Source: Candidatus Rokuibacteriota bacterium (GTDB taxonomy: Bacteria; Methylomirabilota; Methylomirabilia; Rokubacteriales; CSP1-6). Taken from it: a stretch of DNA of 34,153 nucleotides. The stretch is taken from positions 1-34,153 of the forward strand of contig QHSQ01000121.1 in assembly GCA_003221615.1 (NCBI GenBank), written 5' to 3'. A program made the position numbers and the translations under genes. Below, in pieces: positions 25,283 to 33,723 of the stretch (the stretch's first letter is position 1; each line of letters opens with the position of its first letter). The notes under the pieces were generated by a model. That model made no database searches. It saw only the letters and a list, made by a program, of their open reading frames with translations, and was not told where the DNA came from.

Positions 25283-26598
25283 CCCTGAGGCTCGTCCCCG
25301 ACCTGGTCCTGACCGAGCACGGCTTCACGTCGGGGCAGGCGGTGACCTTGGCCGGCGGCCGTATCGCCTCGGTCGAGCCGGTCGGCCGCGGCGAGCCCGG
25401 CGACGTCGCGCTCGCGGGCAAGGCGCTCTTGCCCGGCACCGTCAACGCACACTGCCACACCTTCCAGTCGCTGCTGCGCGGCCTCGGTGACGACCTCGAC
25501 TTCGCGGGCTGGCGCGATCGCGTGCTCTACCCGTTCTCGGAGCGACTCGACCGCCGCGGGATCGCGCTGGGCGCGTCGTTCGCGTTCGCCGAGATGCTCC
25601 GGCACGGCGCCACGACGTGCGTGGACTTCTTCTACCTCCAGGACGACGGCAACGAGAACGCCGAGGCGGTGATCGAGGCCGCGCGCGCGGTCGGCATCCG
25701 TCTGGTCCTGGCGCGCACGATGTACGACTGGGCGGGCGCGCCCACGCGGTATCGGGAGTCCGTCGCGGACGCGGCCCGGCGCACGCGCGAGCTGATCGCG
25801 GCGCACCGCGGCGACGAGACTACGCTGGTCCAGCCGGCGCCTCACAGCCCTCACGGCGCCTCCCCCGCGATGATCCGCGCCGGGTTCGAGCTGGCCGAAG
25901 CGGAGGCCACGCGGTTTCACATCCACGTCGCCGAAGGACGCTACGAGGGCGAGCGGACGCTCCGCGAGCACGGCGCCACGCCGATCCGCTTCCTCGATCG
26001 CCTCGGCGTGCTCGGCCCGCGCATGATCGGCGTCCACTGCGTGTGGCTCGACGACGAGGAGGTGGCGCTGATGGGCACGCGGCGCGCCGCGCTCGCCTAC
26101 TGCCCGAGCTCCAACATGTTCCTCGGCGACGGCATCACGCGCCTGCCCGAGCTGCGCCGGGCCGGCGTCCGGGTCGGCCTCGGCACCGACGGCGGGTGCA
26201 CCAACAACCGACTCTCGGTCTTCGAGGAGATGCGCATGGCGGCGCTCCTCCAGCGGGTGCGGCTCCTCGACGGCGGCGCGCTCGACGCGGCGACCGCGTT
26301 CGAGCTGGGCACCAGCTCGGGCGCCGAGATCCTCGGGCTCGAAGCGGGCGCGATCGCTCCGGGGCAGCTCGCCGACCTCGTCGCGGTGGATCTGGGCGAT
26401 CCGTCGCTGCATCCGCGGATCGACCTGCTGAAATCGGTCGTGTACGCGATGTCCGACCGCGCCGTCACGGACGTCTGGGTCCACGGCCGGCGCGCCGTCG
26501 AGTCGGGTCGCCTCGTGAGCCTCGACGAGCGCGAGCTCCTCGCGGACGTGCGCGAGCTGACCAGAGGCTGGCGCATGCCCGAGGCCGTCGCGCCGTGA
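25279..26598 (+). CDS. Amidohydrolase-family deaminase in the hut operon (possible HutF-type function)
   Basis: 439 residues from GTG 25279. The metal-dependent TIM barrel has the H-x-H pair H58 and H60 (NAHCHTFQSLLRG), then FHIHVAEG, GVHCVWLDDEE and GLGTDGG supplying the further His and Asp ligands, as in the COG0402 ATZ/TRZ-type deaminases. It does not look like imidazolonepropionase (HutI). Its place between hutU and hutH and the HCHTFQ motif, reminiscent of HSHAFQ in formiminoglutamate deiminase (HutF), suggest a role downstream of urocanate. That substrate is an inference; guanine or adenosine-type substrates cannot be excluded. Confidence 0.8.
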   Translation: MTLRLVPDLVLTEHGFTSGQAVTLAGGRIASVEPVGRGEPGDVALAGKALLPGTVNAHCHTFQSLLRGLGDDLDFAGWRDRVLYPFSERLDRRGIALGASFAFAEMLRHGATTCVDFFYLQDDGNENAEAVIEAARAVGIRLVLARTMYDWAGAPTRYRESVADAARRTRELIAAHRGDETTLVQPAPHSPHGASPAMIRAGFELAEAEATRFHIHVAEGRYEGERTLREHGATPIRFLDRLGVLGPRMIGVHCVWLDDEEVALMGTRRAALAYCPSSNMFLGDGITRLPELRRAGVRVGLGTDGGCTNNRLSVFEEMRMAALLQRVRLLDGGALDAATAFELGTSSGAEILGLEAGAIAPGQLADLVAVDLGDPSLHPRIDLLKSVVYAMSDRAVTDVWVHGRRAVESGRLVSLDERELLADVRELTRGWRMPEAVAP

Positions 26599-28121
26599 TC
26601 GATCTGGACGGCGGCGCGCTCTCGCTCGAGGCGGTCGAGGCCGTCGCGCGGCGCGGCGAGGAGGTGAGGCTCTCGCCGGCCGCGGCGAGGACGCTCGGCG
26701 CCTCGCGCGCCTTTGTCGACCGGCTGGCGGCGGGCGTCGAGCCGATCTACGGGATCACGACCGGGGTGGGGAAGCTCAAGGACGTCGTCATTCCACCCGG
26801 CGAGCGCGCCGAGCTCCAGCGAAACCTCGTCCTGAGCCACGCCGGCGGCATGGGCGCTCCGCTTCCGGACGTCGAGGTCCGCGCGATCATGCTGCTGCTC
26901 GCGGCCTCGCTCGCGCGCGGCGCGTCCGGGGTGAGACCCGCGGTCGTCGAGACGGTGATCGCGTGCCTGAACCGGCGCGTCCATCCGATCGTGCCCGAGC
27001 TCGGGTCGGTCGGGGCGTCGGGAGATCTTGCGCCGCTCGCCCACGTGGCGCTCTGTCTGGTCGGCGAGGGCGCGGTCTCGGACGGCGACGGTCAGATTCC
27101 GGCCGCCCAGGCGCTCGCGCGCGCCGGCCTCCGGCCGCTCGTCCTCGAGACCAAGGAAGGCCTGGCGCTCCTCAACGGGACCCATCTCATGGCCGCGCTC
27201 GGCGCGCTGGCGATCCTCGATGCCGGACGGCTCGCGCGCCTGGCCGACGTCACAGGCGCGATGTCGCTCGAGGCGTTGATGGGCTCGAACGCCGCGTTCG
27301 ATGCGAGGATCCACGCGCTCCGTCCTCATCCGGGCCAGCTCGCGACCGCCGCCAATTTGAGGAAGCTCACGGCCGAGAGCGCCATCATCGCCTCGCACCG
27401 CGACTGCACACGGGTCCAGGACGCCTACAGCCTGCGGTGCATGCCGCAGGTGCACGGCTCGGCGCGCGAGGCGGTGGCCTTCGCGCGGTCGATCGTCGAG
27501 CGCGAGCTCGGGGCGGTCTCCGACAATCCGCTGGTGTTCCCCGACGACGGCACGGTGCTGAGCGGGGGCAACTTCCACGGGGAGGTTCTCGGGCTCGCCC
27601 TCGACACGTTGAGTCTCGGGCTCGGCCAGCTCGCCGGAATCTGCGAGCGCCGGATCGATCGGCTCGTGAACCCGCTGACGAACGAGGCGCTGCCACCGTT
27701 CCTCTCGCCGCACGGCGGCGTCCACTCCGGCTACATGATCGCCCAGTACGGCGCCGCGGCGCTGGCGTCCGAGCTCCGGACGCAGGCCGTCCCGGCAAGC
27801 GTGGAATCGATCCCGACCTCGGGGCTGCAGGAGGACTACAACTCGATGGCGGCGGGCTCGGCGTTGAAGGCGCGCCGCGCGGTGGGGCTCGCGCGCCGGG
27901 TGATCGCGATCGAGCTCTTGCTGGCGGCTCAGGCGCTCGATTTCCGCGCGCCGCTGGTGCCGGGACGCGGCAGCACGGCGGCCCACGCCGCCGTGCGCGC
28001 GCGGATCTCGCCGCTCGACCGCGACCGCTATCTGAAGGCCGACCTGGACGCCGCGCTGGAGCTCTGTGAGGAAGGCGCCGTGCTCGCGGCCGTGGAAGCC
28101 GCGATCGGACCGCTGGAGTGA
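26595..28121 (+). CDS. hutH: Histidine ammonia-lyase
   Basis: 508 residues from GTG 26595, overlapping the amidohydrolase stop (GTGA). It deaminates histidine to trans-urocanate. The MIO prosthetic group forms from A141-S142-G143 in ELGSVGASGDLAPL, matching the canonical position. Other signatures are YGITTGVG with catalytic Y52, the substrate region VQDAYSLRCMPQVHG, SDNPLVF, and GGNFHGE. Histidine rather than tyrosine or phenylalanine specificity is supported mainly by hutU in the same operon. Last gene of the operon; the bactofilin gene converges 13 bases away. Confidence 0.95.
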   Translation: MIDLDGGALSLEAVEAVARRGEEVRLSPAAARTLGASRAFVDRLAAGVEPIYGITTGVGKLKDVVIPPGERAELQRNLVLSHAGGMGAPLPDVEVRAIMLLLAASLARGASGVRPAVVETVIACLNRRVHPIVPELGSVGASGDLAPLAHVALCLVGEGAVSDGDGQIPAAQALARAGLRPLVLETKEGLALLNGTHLMAALGALAILDAGRLARLADVTGAMSLEALMGSNAAFDARIHALRPHPGQLATAANLRKLTAESAIIASHRDCTRVQDAYSLRCMPQVHGSAREAVAFARSIVERELGAVSDNPLVFPDDGTVLSGGNFHGEVLGLALDTLSLGLGQLAGICERRIDRLVNPLTNEALPPFLSPHGGVHSGYMIAQYGAAALASELRTQAVPASVESIPTSGLQEDYNSMAAGSALKARRAVGLARRVIAIELLLAAQALDFRAPLVPGRGSTAAHAAVRARISPLDRDRYLKADLDAALELCEEGAVLAAVEAAIGPLE

Positions 28122-28134
28122 GGGCGCGCGAGCG

Positions 28135-28536
28135 CTACCGGCTGATTCCGTCCCGGTCGGCGGACGGCACGTCCGCCGGCCGGCCCTTCGTATTCTTGAA
28201 GTGGCCCTCGAAGAGCACGCCCTCCTCGACGACGATCACCGGGGCCTCGACGTCGCCGTAGACGCGGGCGGCGCCCCGCAGCTCGACTCGCTCGGTGGCG
28301 AAGACGTTGCCGATGACCTCACCGTTGATCAGCACGACCCCGGCGCGCACGGAGGCGTTGACGCTGCCCTTCTCGCCGATGATGAGGCTGTCGCTGGTGA
28401 CGATCTCGCCGCTGAACTTGCCGTTCAGCATGACGGTGCCCTTGAAGGTGTACTTGCCCTCGATCTCGGAGCCTTCGTCGATGAAGGCCGTGAGGTCGCT
28501 GCTCCGGCTCGCCGGCTTGCTCTTGCGCCACCGCAT
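28135..28536 (-). CDS. Bactofilin (second of two)
   Basis: 133 residues from ATG 28536. The polymer-forming beta-helix (DUF583) core spans about 18-115, with short repeating strands such as GTVMLNGKFSGEIVTSDSLIIGEKGSV and GVVLINGEVIGNVFATERVELRGAARVYGDV. Short disordered termini flank it. Bactofilins form nucleotide-free cytoskeletal filaments at the inner membrane, used for cell shape, stalks or as anchors for other proteins. It lies 25 bases after the first bactofilin; the two are diverged, so a heteropolymer is possible. Confidence 0.93.
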   Translation of the reverse strand: MRWRKSKPASRSSDLTAFIDEGSEIEGKYTFKGTVMLNGKFSGEIVTSDSLIIGEKGSVNASVRAGVVLINGEVIGNVFATERVELRGAARVYGDVEAPVIVVEEGVLFEGHFKNTKGRPADVPSADRDGISR

Positions 28537-28561
28537 AGCGTTTCGGCCCGGCGGGGGCCGA

Positions 28562-29029
28562 CTACCTCTGCCCGCTCAGCTGCGCGGCTCGGGTGTCGTC
28601 CATGAGATAGATCGGCCGGTGGCCGTTGGGCTGCTCGTTCATCTTCGAGACGTTGCCGTTGAAGAAGCCGCCCTTCGAGATCACGAGCGAATCGGTCGTG
28701 ATGTTGCCGGTGACGCGGCCCGAGTCGGTGATCTCGACATTCCCGGTCGCGATCATGTTGCCCTGGTAGTGGCCCATGATGATCGCGTCGACCGTCTGGA
28801 CGTTGGCGTTGACCACGCCCTTCTCGCCGATGACGAGCTTGCCGCCGACGTTCATCTCGCCGCCGACCTCGCACTCGACCTGGATCGAGTCGGCGATGTC
28901 GAACTTGCCCTCCATGCGCGCACGCTCGCCGACCACCGACAGCAGCGGAATCGTCGGGGCGGCGGGCTGCCCGTTCTCCGACGCCGGCAGAGACCCCGGC
29001 TTCTGGGCACCCTTCTGGTTACTGAACAT
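28562..29029 (-). CDS. Bactofilin (first of two)
   Basis: 155 residues from ATG 29029 with AAGGAG eight bases upstream. A disordered N-terminus of about 25 residues (SNQKGAQKPGSLPASENGQP) precedes the beta-helix core at about 30-135 (GKFDIADSIQVECEVGGEMNVGGKLVIGEKGVVNANV, then GHYQGNMIATGNVEITDSGRVTGNITTDSLVISKGGFFNG). The tail reads KMNEQPNGHRPIYLMDD. It is in the same direction as the proteasome genes but separated from pafA by 188 bp with a promoter-like element, so it is probably a separate transcript with the second bactofilin. Confidence 0.94.
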   Translation of the reverse strand: MFSNQKGAQKPGSLPASENGQPAAPTIPLLSVVGERARMEGKFDIADSIQVECEVGGEMNVGGKLVIGEKGVVNANVQTVDAIIMGHYQGNMIATGNVEITDSGRVTGNITTDSLVISKGGFFNGNVSKMNEQPNGHRPIYLMDDTRAAQLSGQR

Positions 29030-29053
29030 CGGAAAACTCCTTACGCTGTGAGG

Positions 29054-29123
29054 CCGCTCGGATGAGCGGGGAGGCTCAAACTCAGCATCTTCAGGCGTAG
29101 CACCCCCGAACAGGCGGTGTCAA
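29054..29123 (-). promoter_or_regulatory. Promoter and leader stem-loop of the bactofilin pair
   Basis: On the minus strand TTGACA lies at 29123-29118; the -10 is weak (TACGCC about 18 bases on). The leader holds a small stem ccgctc/gagcgg (29054-29059 and 29064-29069). The rest of the 188-bp gap to pafA shows no ORF. Confidence 0.4.
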
Positions 29124-29217
29124 CCTTTGCGGCGCGGCCCTTCCGGTGGTGCGTGGAGGCTTCGAAGCGTCTCCCGGTTGTGCCCGGCTCGACGGCCCCC
29201 GACCTGGGCAAACGTGG

Positions 29218-30573
29218 CTAGAAGGAGCGGATGAGCCGCTCGACCCGCTCGTCGTGGGACTGGAACGGATCCTTGCAGAGGATCGTCTCGCGCTCCGGGT
29301 CGTTGAGCTTCAGGTAGACCCAGTCGACGCGGTAGTCCTTGCCCTTCAGGTTCGCCTGCCGGATGAACTCGCCGCGCAGGCGCGCGCGCGTGGTCTGCGG
29401 CGGAACGTGCTTGGCCTGCTCGATGGTCTCGTCGTCGGTGATCCGGTCGACGTGATCGTTGGCGATCATGCGGTAGTAGACGCCCTTGTCGGGCCGGATG
29501 TCGTGGTATTGAAGATCCAGCAGCGACACCTTCGGATCGCGCCAGGACAGCCGGTGGCGATTCATGAAGTTGTCGATGAGCTGGCGCTTGATCACCCAGT
29601 CGAGCTCGCGGCCGAGCTGCATGGGGTCGGACTCGAGCTTGGTGAGCACGTCGGTCCAGCGGGCGAGGACGTCCTTGGTCGTCGCGTCGGCGTTGATCGA
29701 GGCGACGTACCGCGTGGCGTACTCGAGGTACTCGAGCTGCATCTGGAGCGCCGTGATCGAGCGCCCGTCCTTCAGCTTGATCGCCTCGCGCAGAGTCGGA
29801 TCGTGCGAGATGTCGCGGATCGCCTGCACCGGCGACTGCAACGAGTAATCGCGGTCGAAGAACCCGTCCTCGATCATGTCCAGCACGAGCGCGGTCGTCC
29901 CGATCTTCAGATAGGTCGCCACCTCGGACATGTTCGAGTCGCCCACGATGACGTGAAGGCGCCGGTACCGCTCGGCGTCGGCGTGCGGCTCGTCGCGGGT
30001 GTTGATGATCGAGCGCGACGACGTGGTGGCGCCGGAGATCTCCTGGCAGATGTGCTGGGCCCGCTGCGACAGGCAGTAATGGAACCCACGCGGCGTCTGG
30101 AGCACCTTGCCCGCCCCGGCGAAGATCTGCCGGGTCACGAAGAAGGGGATGAGGGCCTCGGCGAGTCGCTGGAACGAGACGTCACGAGAGACCAGATAGT
30201 TCTCGTGGCAGCCGTAGGAGTTACCGGCCGAGTCGGTGTTGTTCTTGAAGAGCAGGATGTTGCCGGAGATCCCGTCCTCCCGCAGGCGCTTCTCGGCCTG
30301 GTGCAGGAGGTCCTCGACGATGCGCTCGCCGGCCTTGTCGTGGATGACCAGCTCGGCCACGTCGTCGCACTCGGGCGTCGCGTACTCGGGATGGAACCCG
30401 GTGTCGAGGTAGAGCCGGGCGCCGTTTTCCAGGAAGACGTTCGCGTTGCGGGCGCCGGGAATGACCTTCTCGAACAGGTAACGGGCGACGTTGTCGGGCG
30501 ACAAGCGACGTTGACCGTTGAGGGTGCAGGTGAGGCCGTACTCGTTCTCGAGGCCGAAGATCCGACGCTTCAT
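29218..30573 (-). CDS. pafA: Pup ligase
   Basis: 451 residues from ATG 30573. It uses ATP to join the C-terminal Glu of the tagging protein Pup to substrate lysines, marking them for the proteasome. The glutamine-synthetase-like fold is clear: E9 in [12 protein letters not shown] binds Mg-ATP, D57 in [17 protein letters not shown] is the catalytic base region, then [44 protein letters not shown] and [23 protein letters not shown] and absence of the roughly 35-residue insert present in Dop identify it as PafA. It matches the actinobacterial enzyme almost throughout. Last gene of the proteasome operon, 29 bp after prcA. Confidence 0.97.
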   Translation of the reverse strand: MKRRIFGLENEYGLTCTLNGQRRLSPDNVARYLFEKVIPGARNANVFLENGARLYLDTGFHPEYATPECDDVAELVIHDKAGERIVEDLLHQAEKRLREDGISGNILLFKNNTDSAGNSYGCHENYLVSRDVSFQRLAEALIPFFVTRQIFAGAGKVLQTPRGFHYCLSQRAQHICQEISGATTSSRSIINTRDEPHADAERYRRLHVIVGDSNMSEVATYLKIGTTALVLDMIEDGFFDRDYSLQSPVQAIRDISHDPTLREAIKLKDGRSITALQMQLEYLEYATRYVASINADATTKDVLARWTDVLTKLESDPMQLGRELDWVIKRQLIDNFMNRHRLSWRDPKVSLLDLQYHDIRPDKGVYYRMIANDHVDRITDDETIEQAKHVPPQTTRARLRGEFIRQANLKGKDYRVDWVYLKLNDPERETILCKDPFQSHDERVERLIRSF

Positions 30574-30602
30574 GGGCCTGTCCTGCCCAAGCGTAACACG
30601 GC

Positions 30603-31295
30603 TTACCTCGCCGTGCCCAGGAGTTGCCCCAACGCCTCCAGCGGGATGCGGCGAAACTTGCGCCGCGCCTTCGTCCGGTCGAGCACGGCGACCTCGAGGT
30701 CGCGCTCGGTCAGCGTCTTGTTCTGCGTGACCGTGAGGGCGCGCACGCCGAGCTGCACCGCGTCGCCGAGCTCCATGCCTTCCTTGTGGTGATCCTTGAG
30801 AAATCGGCGGATCTCGTCGGACTGGCCGCCCATGGCCGCGTAGTTCCGCTCGTCCTCGATCGTGCCGTCGTAGAGGATGTGGTAGATCTCGTTGCGCGCG
30901 CCGTTGGCATCGCCGACTTCGGCCACCAGCACCTCGACCTCGAACGGCTTGATGTCCTGCGTGAAGATGTTGCCGAGCGCCTGCGAATAGGCGTTGGCCA
31001 GGGCCTTGGCCGTCACGTCGCCTCGGCTGTACGAATACCCCTTCACGTCCGCGTGCCGGATGCCCGCGATGCGGAGATTCTCGAACTCGTTGTACTTACC
31101 GACGCCGGCGAACGCGATGCGGTCGTAGATCTCGGAGATCTTGTGCAGGAGCGTGGACGGATTCTCGGCGACCAGGAGGATGCCGTCGCCGTACTCGAGC
31201 GTGACGAGGGACCGGCCCCGCGAGATGCCCTTGCGGGCATACTCGGCCTTGTCCTTCATCATCTGCTCGGGGCTCACATAGTAGGGGAGCGGCAT
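30603..31295 (-). CDS. prcA: 20S proteasome alpha subunit
   Basis: 230 residues from ATG 31295, two bases after the prcB stop. The N-terminus [24 protein letters not shown] is the bacterial alpha-type H0 helix that gates the pore. It is followed by [19 protein letters not shown] and the alpha/beta sandwich ([16 protein letters not shown]), with no N-terminal catalytic Thr. The C-terminus is Arg-rich ([13 protein letters not shown]). It forms the outer rings that dock Mpa. It would act with prcB in the cytoplasm. Confidence 0.97.
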   Translation of the reverse strand: MPLPYYVSPEQMMKDKAEYARKGISRGRSLVTLEYGDGILLVAENPSTLLHKISEIYDRIAFAGVGKYNEFENLRIAGIRHADVKGYSYSRGDVTAKALANAYSQALGNIFTQDIKPFEVEVLVAEVGDANGARNEIYHILYDGTIEDERNYAAMGGQSDEIRRFLKDHHKEGMELGDAVQLGVRALTVTQNKTLTERDLEVAVLDRTKARRKFRRIPLEALGQLLGTAR

Positions 31296-31297
31296 GG

Positions 31298-32107
31298 TCA
31301 GGCCCCGTTTCCGCTGCGGGAACGCTCGGCCAGGATCGCTTCGCAGAGGCGTCGCACTTCGTCGTCCGGAACGTCCCCGAAGCCGGACCGCGTGATGGTC
31401 TTCACCGAGGGGAAGATCCCGCGCACCAGATCGGGTCCGCCCGTCCCGACGTCCTCGTCGGCGGCGTCGATGAGCGCCTCGAGCGTGACGCGCAGCGCCT
31501 CGTCGCGCGACATGTCGCGCTTCCAGAGCTTCTTGAGCGAGTCACGCGCGTCCTTCGAGCCCGAGCCCTGGGCGTCGAAGTTGGTCTCCTCGTAGCGGCC
31601 GCCGGTGATGTCGTACTTGAACAGCCGGCCCAGTCCCGCCTTCTCGTCGAAGCCCGCGAAGATCGGGACCACGACCAGGCCCTGCATCGCGGCGGGCAGG
31701 TTCATCCGGATCATCTGACTCAACCGGTTCGCCTTGCCCTCCAGCGAGAGGTTCTCGCCCTCGACCTTCTCGTAGTGCTCGAGCTCGGTCTGGAAGAGCT
31801 TCGCCATCTCCATGGCCGGGCCGGCGGCGCCGGCGATGCCCACGCCGGAGAGCTCGTCGGACTTGAAGATCTTCTCGATGCGGCGGCTGGCGACCTGATA
31901 GCCCGCGGTGGCCTGGCGATCGCCGGCCATGATCACCCCGTCGCGGTAGCGTACCGAGAGCACCGTGGTGCCGTGAATGGGCTCGGGAGCGGCCGCAGCC
32001 TGCGGAGCTTCGTGACCGGGGATCAGATGCGGCGACTCCCGGCGGAGCACGTCGAGGAAGCTGGAGTTGGAGTAGTCGTTGAAGAGCGACCGCCAGCGCT
32101 CGTCCAT
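31298..32107 (-). CDS. prcB: 20S proteasome beta subunit
   Basis: 269 residues from ATG 32107, two bases after the dop stop; an upstream in-frame opening overlaps dop and is not real. Residues 1-46 are a propeptide with the actinobacterial-like SSFLDVLRRESPHLIPG segment. Cleavage before T47 (HG/TTVLS) exposes the catalytic Thr1. In mature numbering D17 (AGDRQ) and K33 (RRIEK) are in place, so the protease is expected to be active. Together with prcA this gives a complete core particle. No pup gene precedes it, unlike the usual dop-pup-prcB order. Confidence 0.97.
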   Translation of the reverse strand: MDERWRSLFNDYSNSSFLDVLRRESPHLIPGHEAPQAAAAPEPIHGTTVLSVRYRDGVIMAGDRQATAGYQVASRRIEKIFKSDELSGVGIAGAAGPAMEMAKLFQTELEHYEKVEGENLSLEGKANRLSQMIRMNLPAAMQGLVVVPIFAGFDEKAGLGRLFKYDITGGRYEETNFDAQGSGSKDARDSLKKLWKRDMSRDEALRVTLEALIDAADEDVGTGGPDLVRGIFPSVKTITRSGFGDVPDDEVRRLCEAILAERSRSGNGA

Positions 32108-32109
32108 CG

Positions 32110-33606
32110 TCACATCCCGGACGCGCGCGAGATGTTGCGCAGGAGATCCGCGGCCGTCGGCGACTCGGTCAAGAGCTGGCGCACGTGCGCCTCGGTGCCC
32201 CGCAGGGGCTCCAGCATGAAGATCTTCTTCAGCGGGCCCTCCTTGAGGTCGAAGATCACCGAATCCCAGCTCGCCGAGACGATCTCGTCGGCGTAGCGCT
32301 GCAGGCACATGCCGCGGAAGTAGGCGCGGGTGTCCTTGGGCGGATCGTAGATGGCCTTCGAGATCTCGTCGTCCGTCGCGATGCGGTCGACCGCCTCGGA
32401 CTCCTCGAGCTTGTAGTAGAGGCCGCGGCCGGGCCGGATGTCGTGGTACTGGAGATCGATCATCGCCACGCGCGAGTCGTTCCACTCCAGCTCGTGCTTG
32501 GCCATGTAGTTCTCGATCAGCTGCCGCTTGATCACCCAGTCGAGCTCGCGGCCGAGCTGCATCGGGTCCTCGGCCAGCCGGTCGAGCGTGTTCTCCCAGC
32601 GGGCCAGCACCTCGCGGACCCACGGCTCGGCCTCGCGGTCGCGATAGTAGCGGTGCGCCAGCGCGAGGAACTCGCGCTGCAGGTCCACCGCGGTGATGCT
32701 CCGTCCGTCCTTGAGCCGGATCGTCTCCCGGCAGGTGAGGTCGCGCGACACCACGCGGAAGGCGCCCACCGGACCGTCGACCGAGAGGTCGCGCTCGATG
32801 AAGTCGTCCTCGACCATGCTCAGCACGATCGCCATCGTGCCGACCTTGAGGTAGTTGGAGACCTCGCTCATGTTGGCGTCACCGACGATGACGTGGAGGC
32901 GACGATACTTCTCCGGGTCGGCGTGCGGCTCGTCGCGCGTGTTGATGATCGGGCGCGAGTGCATCGTCTCGAGGCCCACTTCGGTCTCGAGGAAGTCGGC
33001 GCGCTGGGAGATCTGGTAGTCGCACGGATCGGCGTTGTTCTCGGCGCCCACCTTGCCGGCACCAGTGAAGATCTGGCGGCTCACGAAGAACGGCATCATG
33101 TGCTGCACGATGCGAGCGAACGGCACCTTCCGGTCCATCAGGTAGTTCTCGTGGGTCCCGTACGAGTTGCCCTTGCTGTCGGTATTGTTCTTGTAGATCA
33201 GGATCCGCTGCTCGGGCGGGGAGACGGCTTCGGCTCTCTGCCGTGAAAGATTCAGGATCCGCTCGCCGGCGCGGTCCCAGATGACGAGGTCACGCGGGTT
33301 GGTCGTCTCGGGGCTCGAGTACTCCGGATGCGCATGGTCCACGTAGAAGCGCGCGCCGTTGGACAGGATCAGGTTGATCAGGCGCGATTCTTCTTTGGAG
33401 GTGCCTTCCTTCTCCTCCATGTACTCGAAGCCGCGCGCGTCGCGCAGCGGGCTCTCGGCCTCGTAATCCCAGCGCACGCGCGAGGAGCGGAACGTCTCGT
33501 AGGAATTGATCAGCAACAGCGAGGAGAGGATCGGGTTGAAATCGGGCTGATTCCTGACCGTGATCCCGTACTCGGTTTCGATGCCCATGACTTTCGGGAT
33601 CGCCAT
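32110..33606 (-). CDS. dop: Pup deamidase / depupylase
   Basis: 498 residues from ATG 33606, with GGGG about nine bases upstream. Same fold as PafA: E10 in VMGIETEYGI binds Mg-ATP, and D90 in ARFYVDHAHPEYSSPE is the catalytic Asp. The region about 40-75 (SSRVRWDYEAESPLRDARGF onward) is the Dop-loop insert that PafA lacks. Further signatures are [44 protein letters not shown], and [19 protein letters not shown]. It removes Pup from substrates and, where Pup ends in Gln, deamidates it. It follows mpa after 117 bp with two hairpins. Confidence 0.97.
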   Translation of the reverse strand: MAIPKVMGIETEYGITVRNQPDFNPILSSLLLINSYETFRSSRVRWDYEAESPLRDARGFEYMEEKEGTSKEESRLINLILSNGARFYVDHAHPEYSSPETTNPRDLVIWDRAGERILNLSRQRAEAVSPPEQRILIYKNNTDSKGNSYGTHENYLMDRKVPFARIVQHMMPFFVSRQIFTGAGKVGAENNADPCDYQISQRADFLETEVGLETMHSRPIINTRDEPHADPEKYRRLHVIVGDANMSEVSNYLKVGTMAIVLSMVEDDFIERDLSVDGPVGAFRVVSRDLTCRETIRLKDGRSITAVDLQREFLALAHRYYRDREAEPWVREVLARWENTLDRLAEDPMQLGRELDWVIKRQLIENYMAKHELEWNDSRVAMIDLQYHDIRPGRGLYYKLEESEAVDRIATDDEISKAIYDPPKDTRAYFRGMCLQRYADEIVSASWDSVIFDLKEGPLKKIFMLEPLRGTEAHVRQLLTESPTAADLLRNISRASGM

Positions 33607-33655
33607 GCCGTCCCCTAGAGAGATCGCCCCCCGGTATCGAGATCACTGAGGGGGA

Positions 33656-33717
33656 AATGGGGGGGCGTCCGAGGCCCCCCCATTGCTAAACGGTGGGGGG
33701 CTCGCGCGGAGCCCCCC
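33656..33717 (-). promoter_or_regulatory. Paired G/C hairpins between mpa and dop
   Basis: In mRNA order the first stem uses 33717-33710 and 33702-33695 (8 bp, ggggggct with agcccccc, 7-base loop); the second uses 33684-33674 and 33666-33656 (11 bp, 7-base loop). Neither has a U-run. They lie in the 117-bp gap between the mpa stop and dop start and may attenuate or process the transcript. A further G6 run at 33632-33627 could pair alternatively with the C-rich arms. Confidence 0.65.
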
Positions 33718-33723
33718 GCTGCG

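Noticed and set aside
26097..27986. Minus-strand 629-residue ORF opposite hutH
   Set aside because: Arg/Gly/Asp-rich shadow of the hut genes with no recognisable domain.
29146..30792. Plus-strand 548-residue ORF opposite pafA
   Set aside because: It is a shadow of pafA caused by high GC; Val/Leu/Asp/Arg-rich without motifs.
32185..33246. Plus-strand 353-residue ORF opposite dop
   Set aside because: Shadow of dop with biased composition and no domain signature.
33615..33686. Short minus-strand ORF from an ATG in the second mpa-dop hairpin as a possible pup
   Set aside because: It encodes only about 22 residues, MGGPRTPPHFPLSDL and so on, with no Pup-like helix or Gly-Gly-Glu/Gln end.
33612..33717. 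G-quadruplex in the mpa-dop gap
   Set aside because: The four G-runs on the mRNA strand are separated by 11-42 bases, and two of them are already in perfect hairpins.
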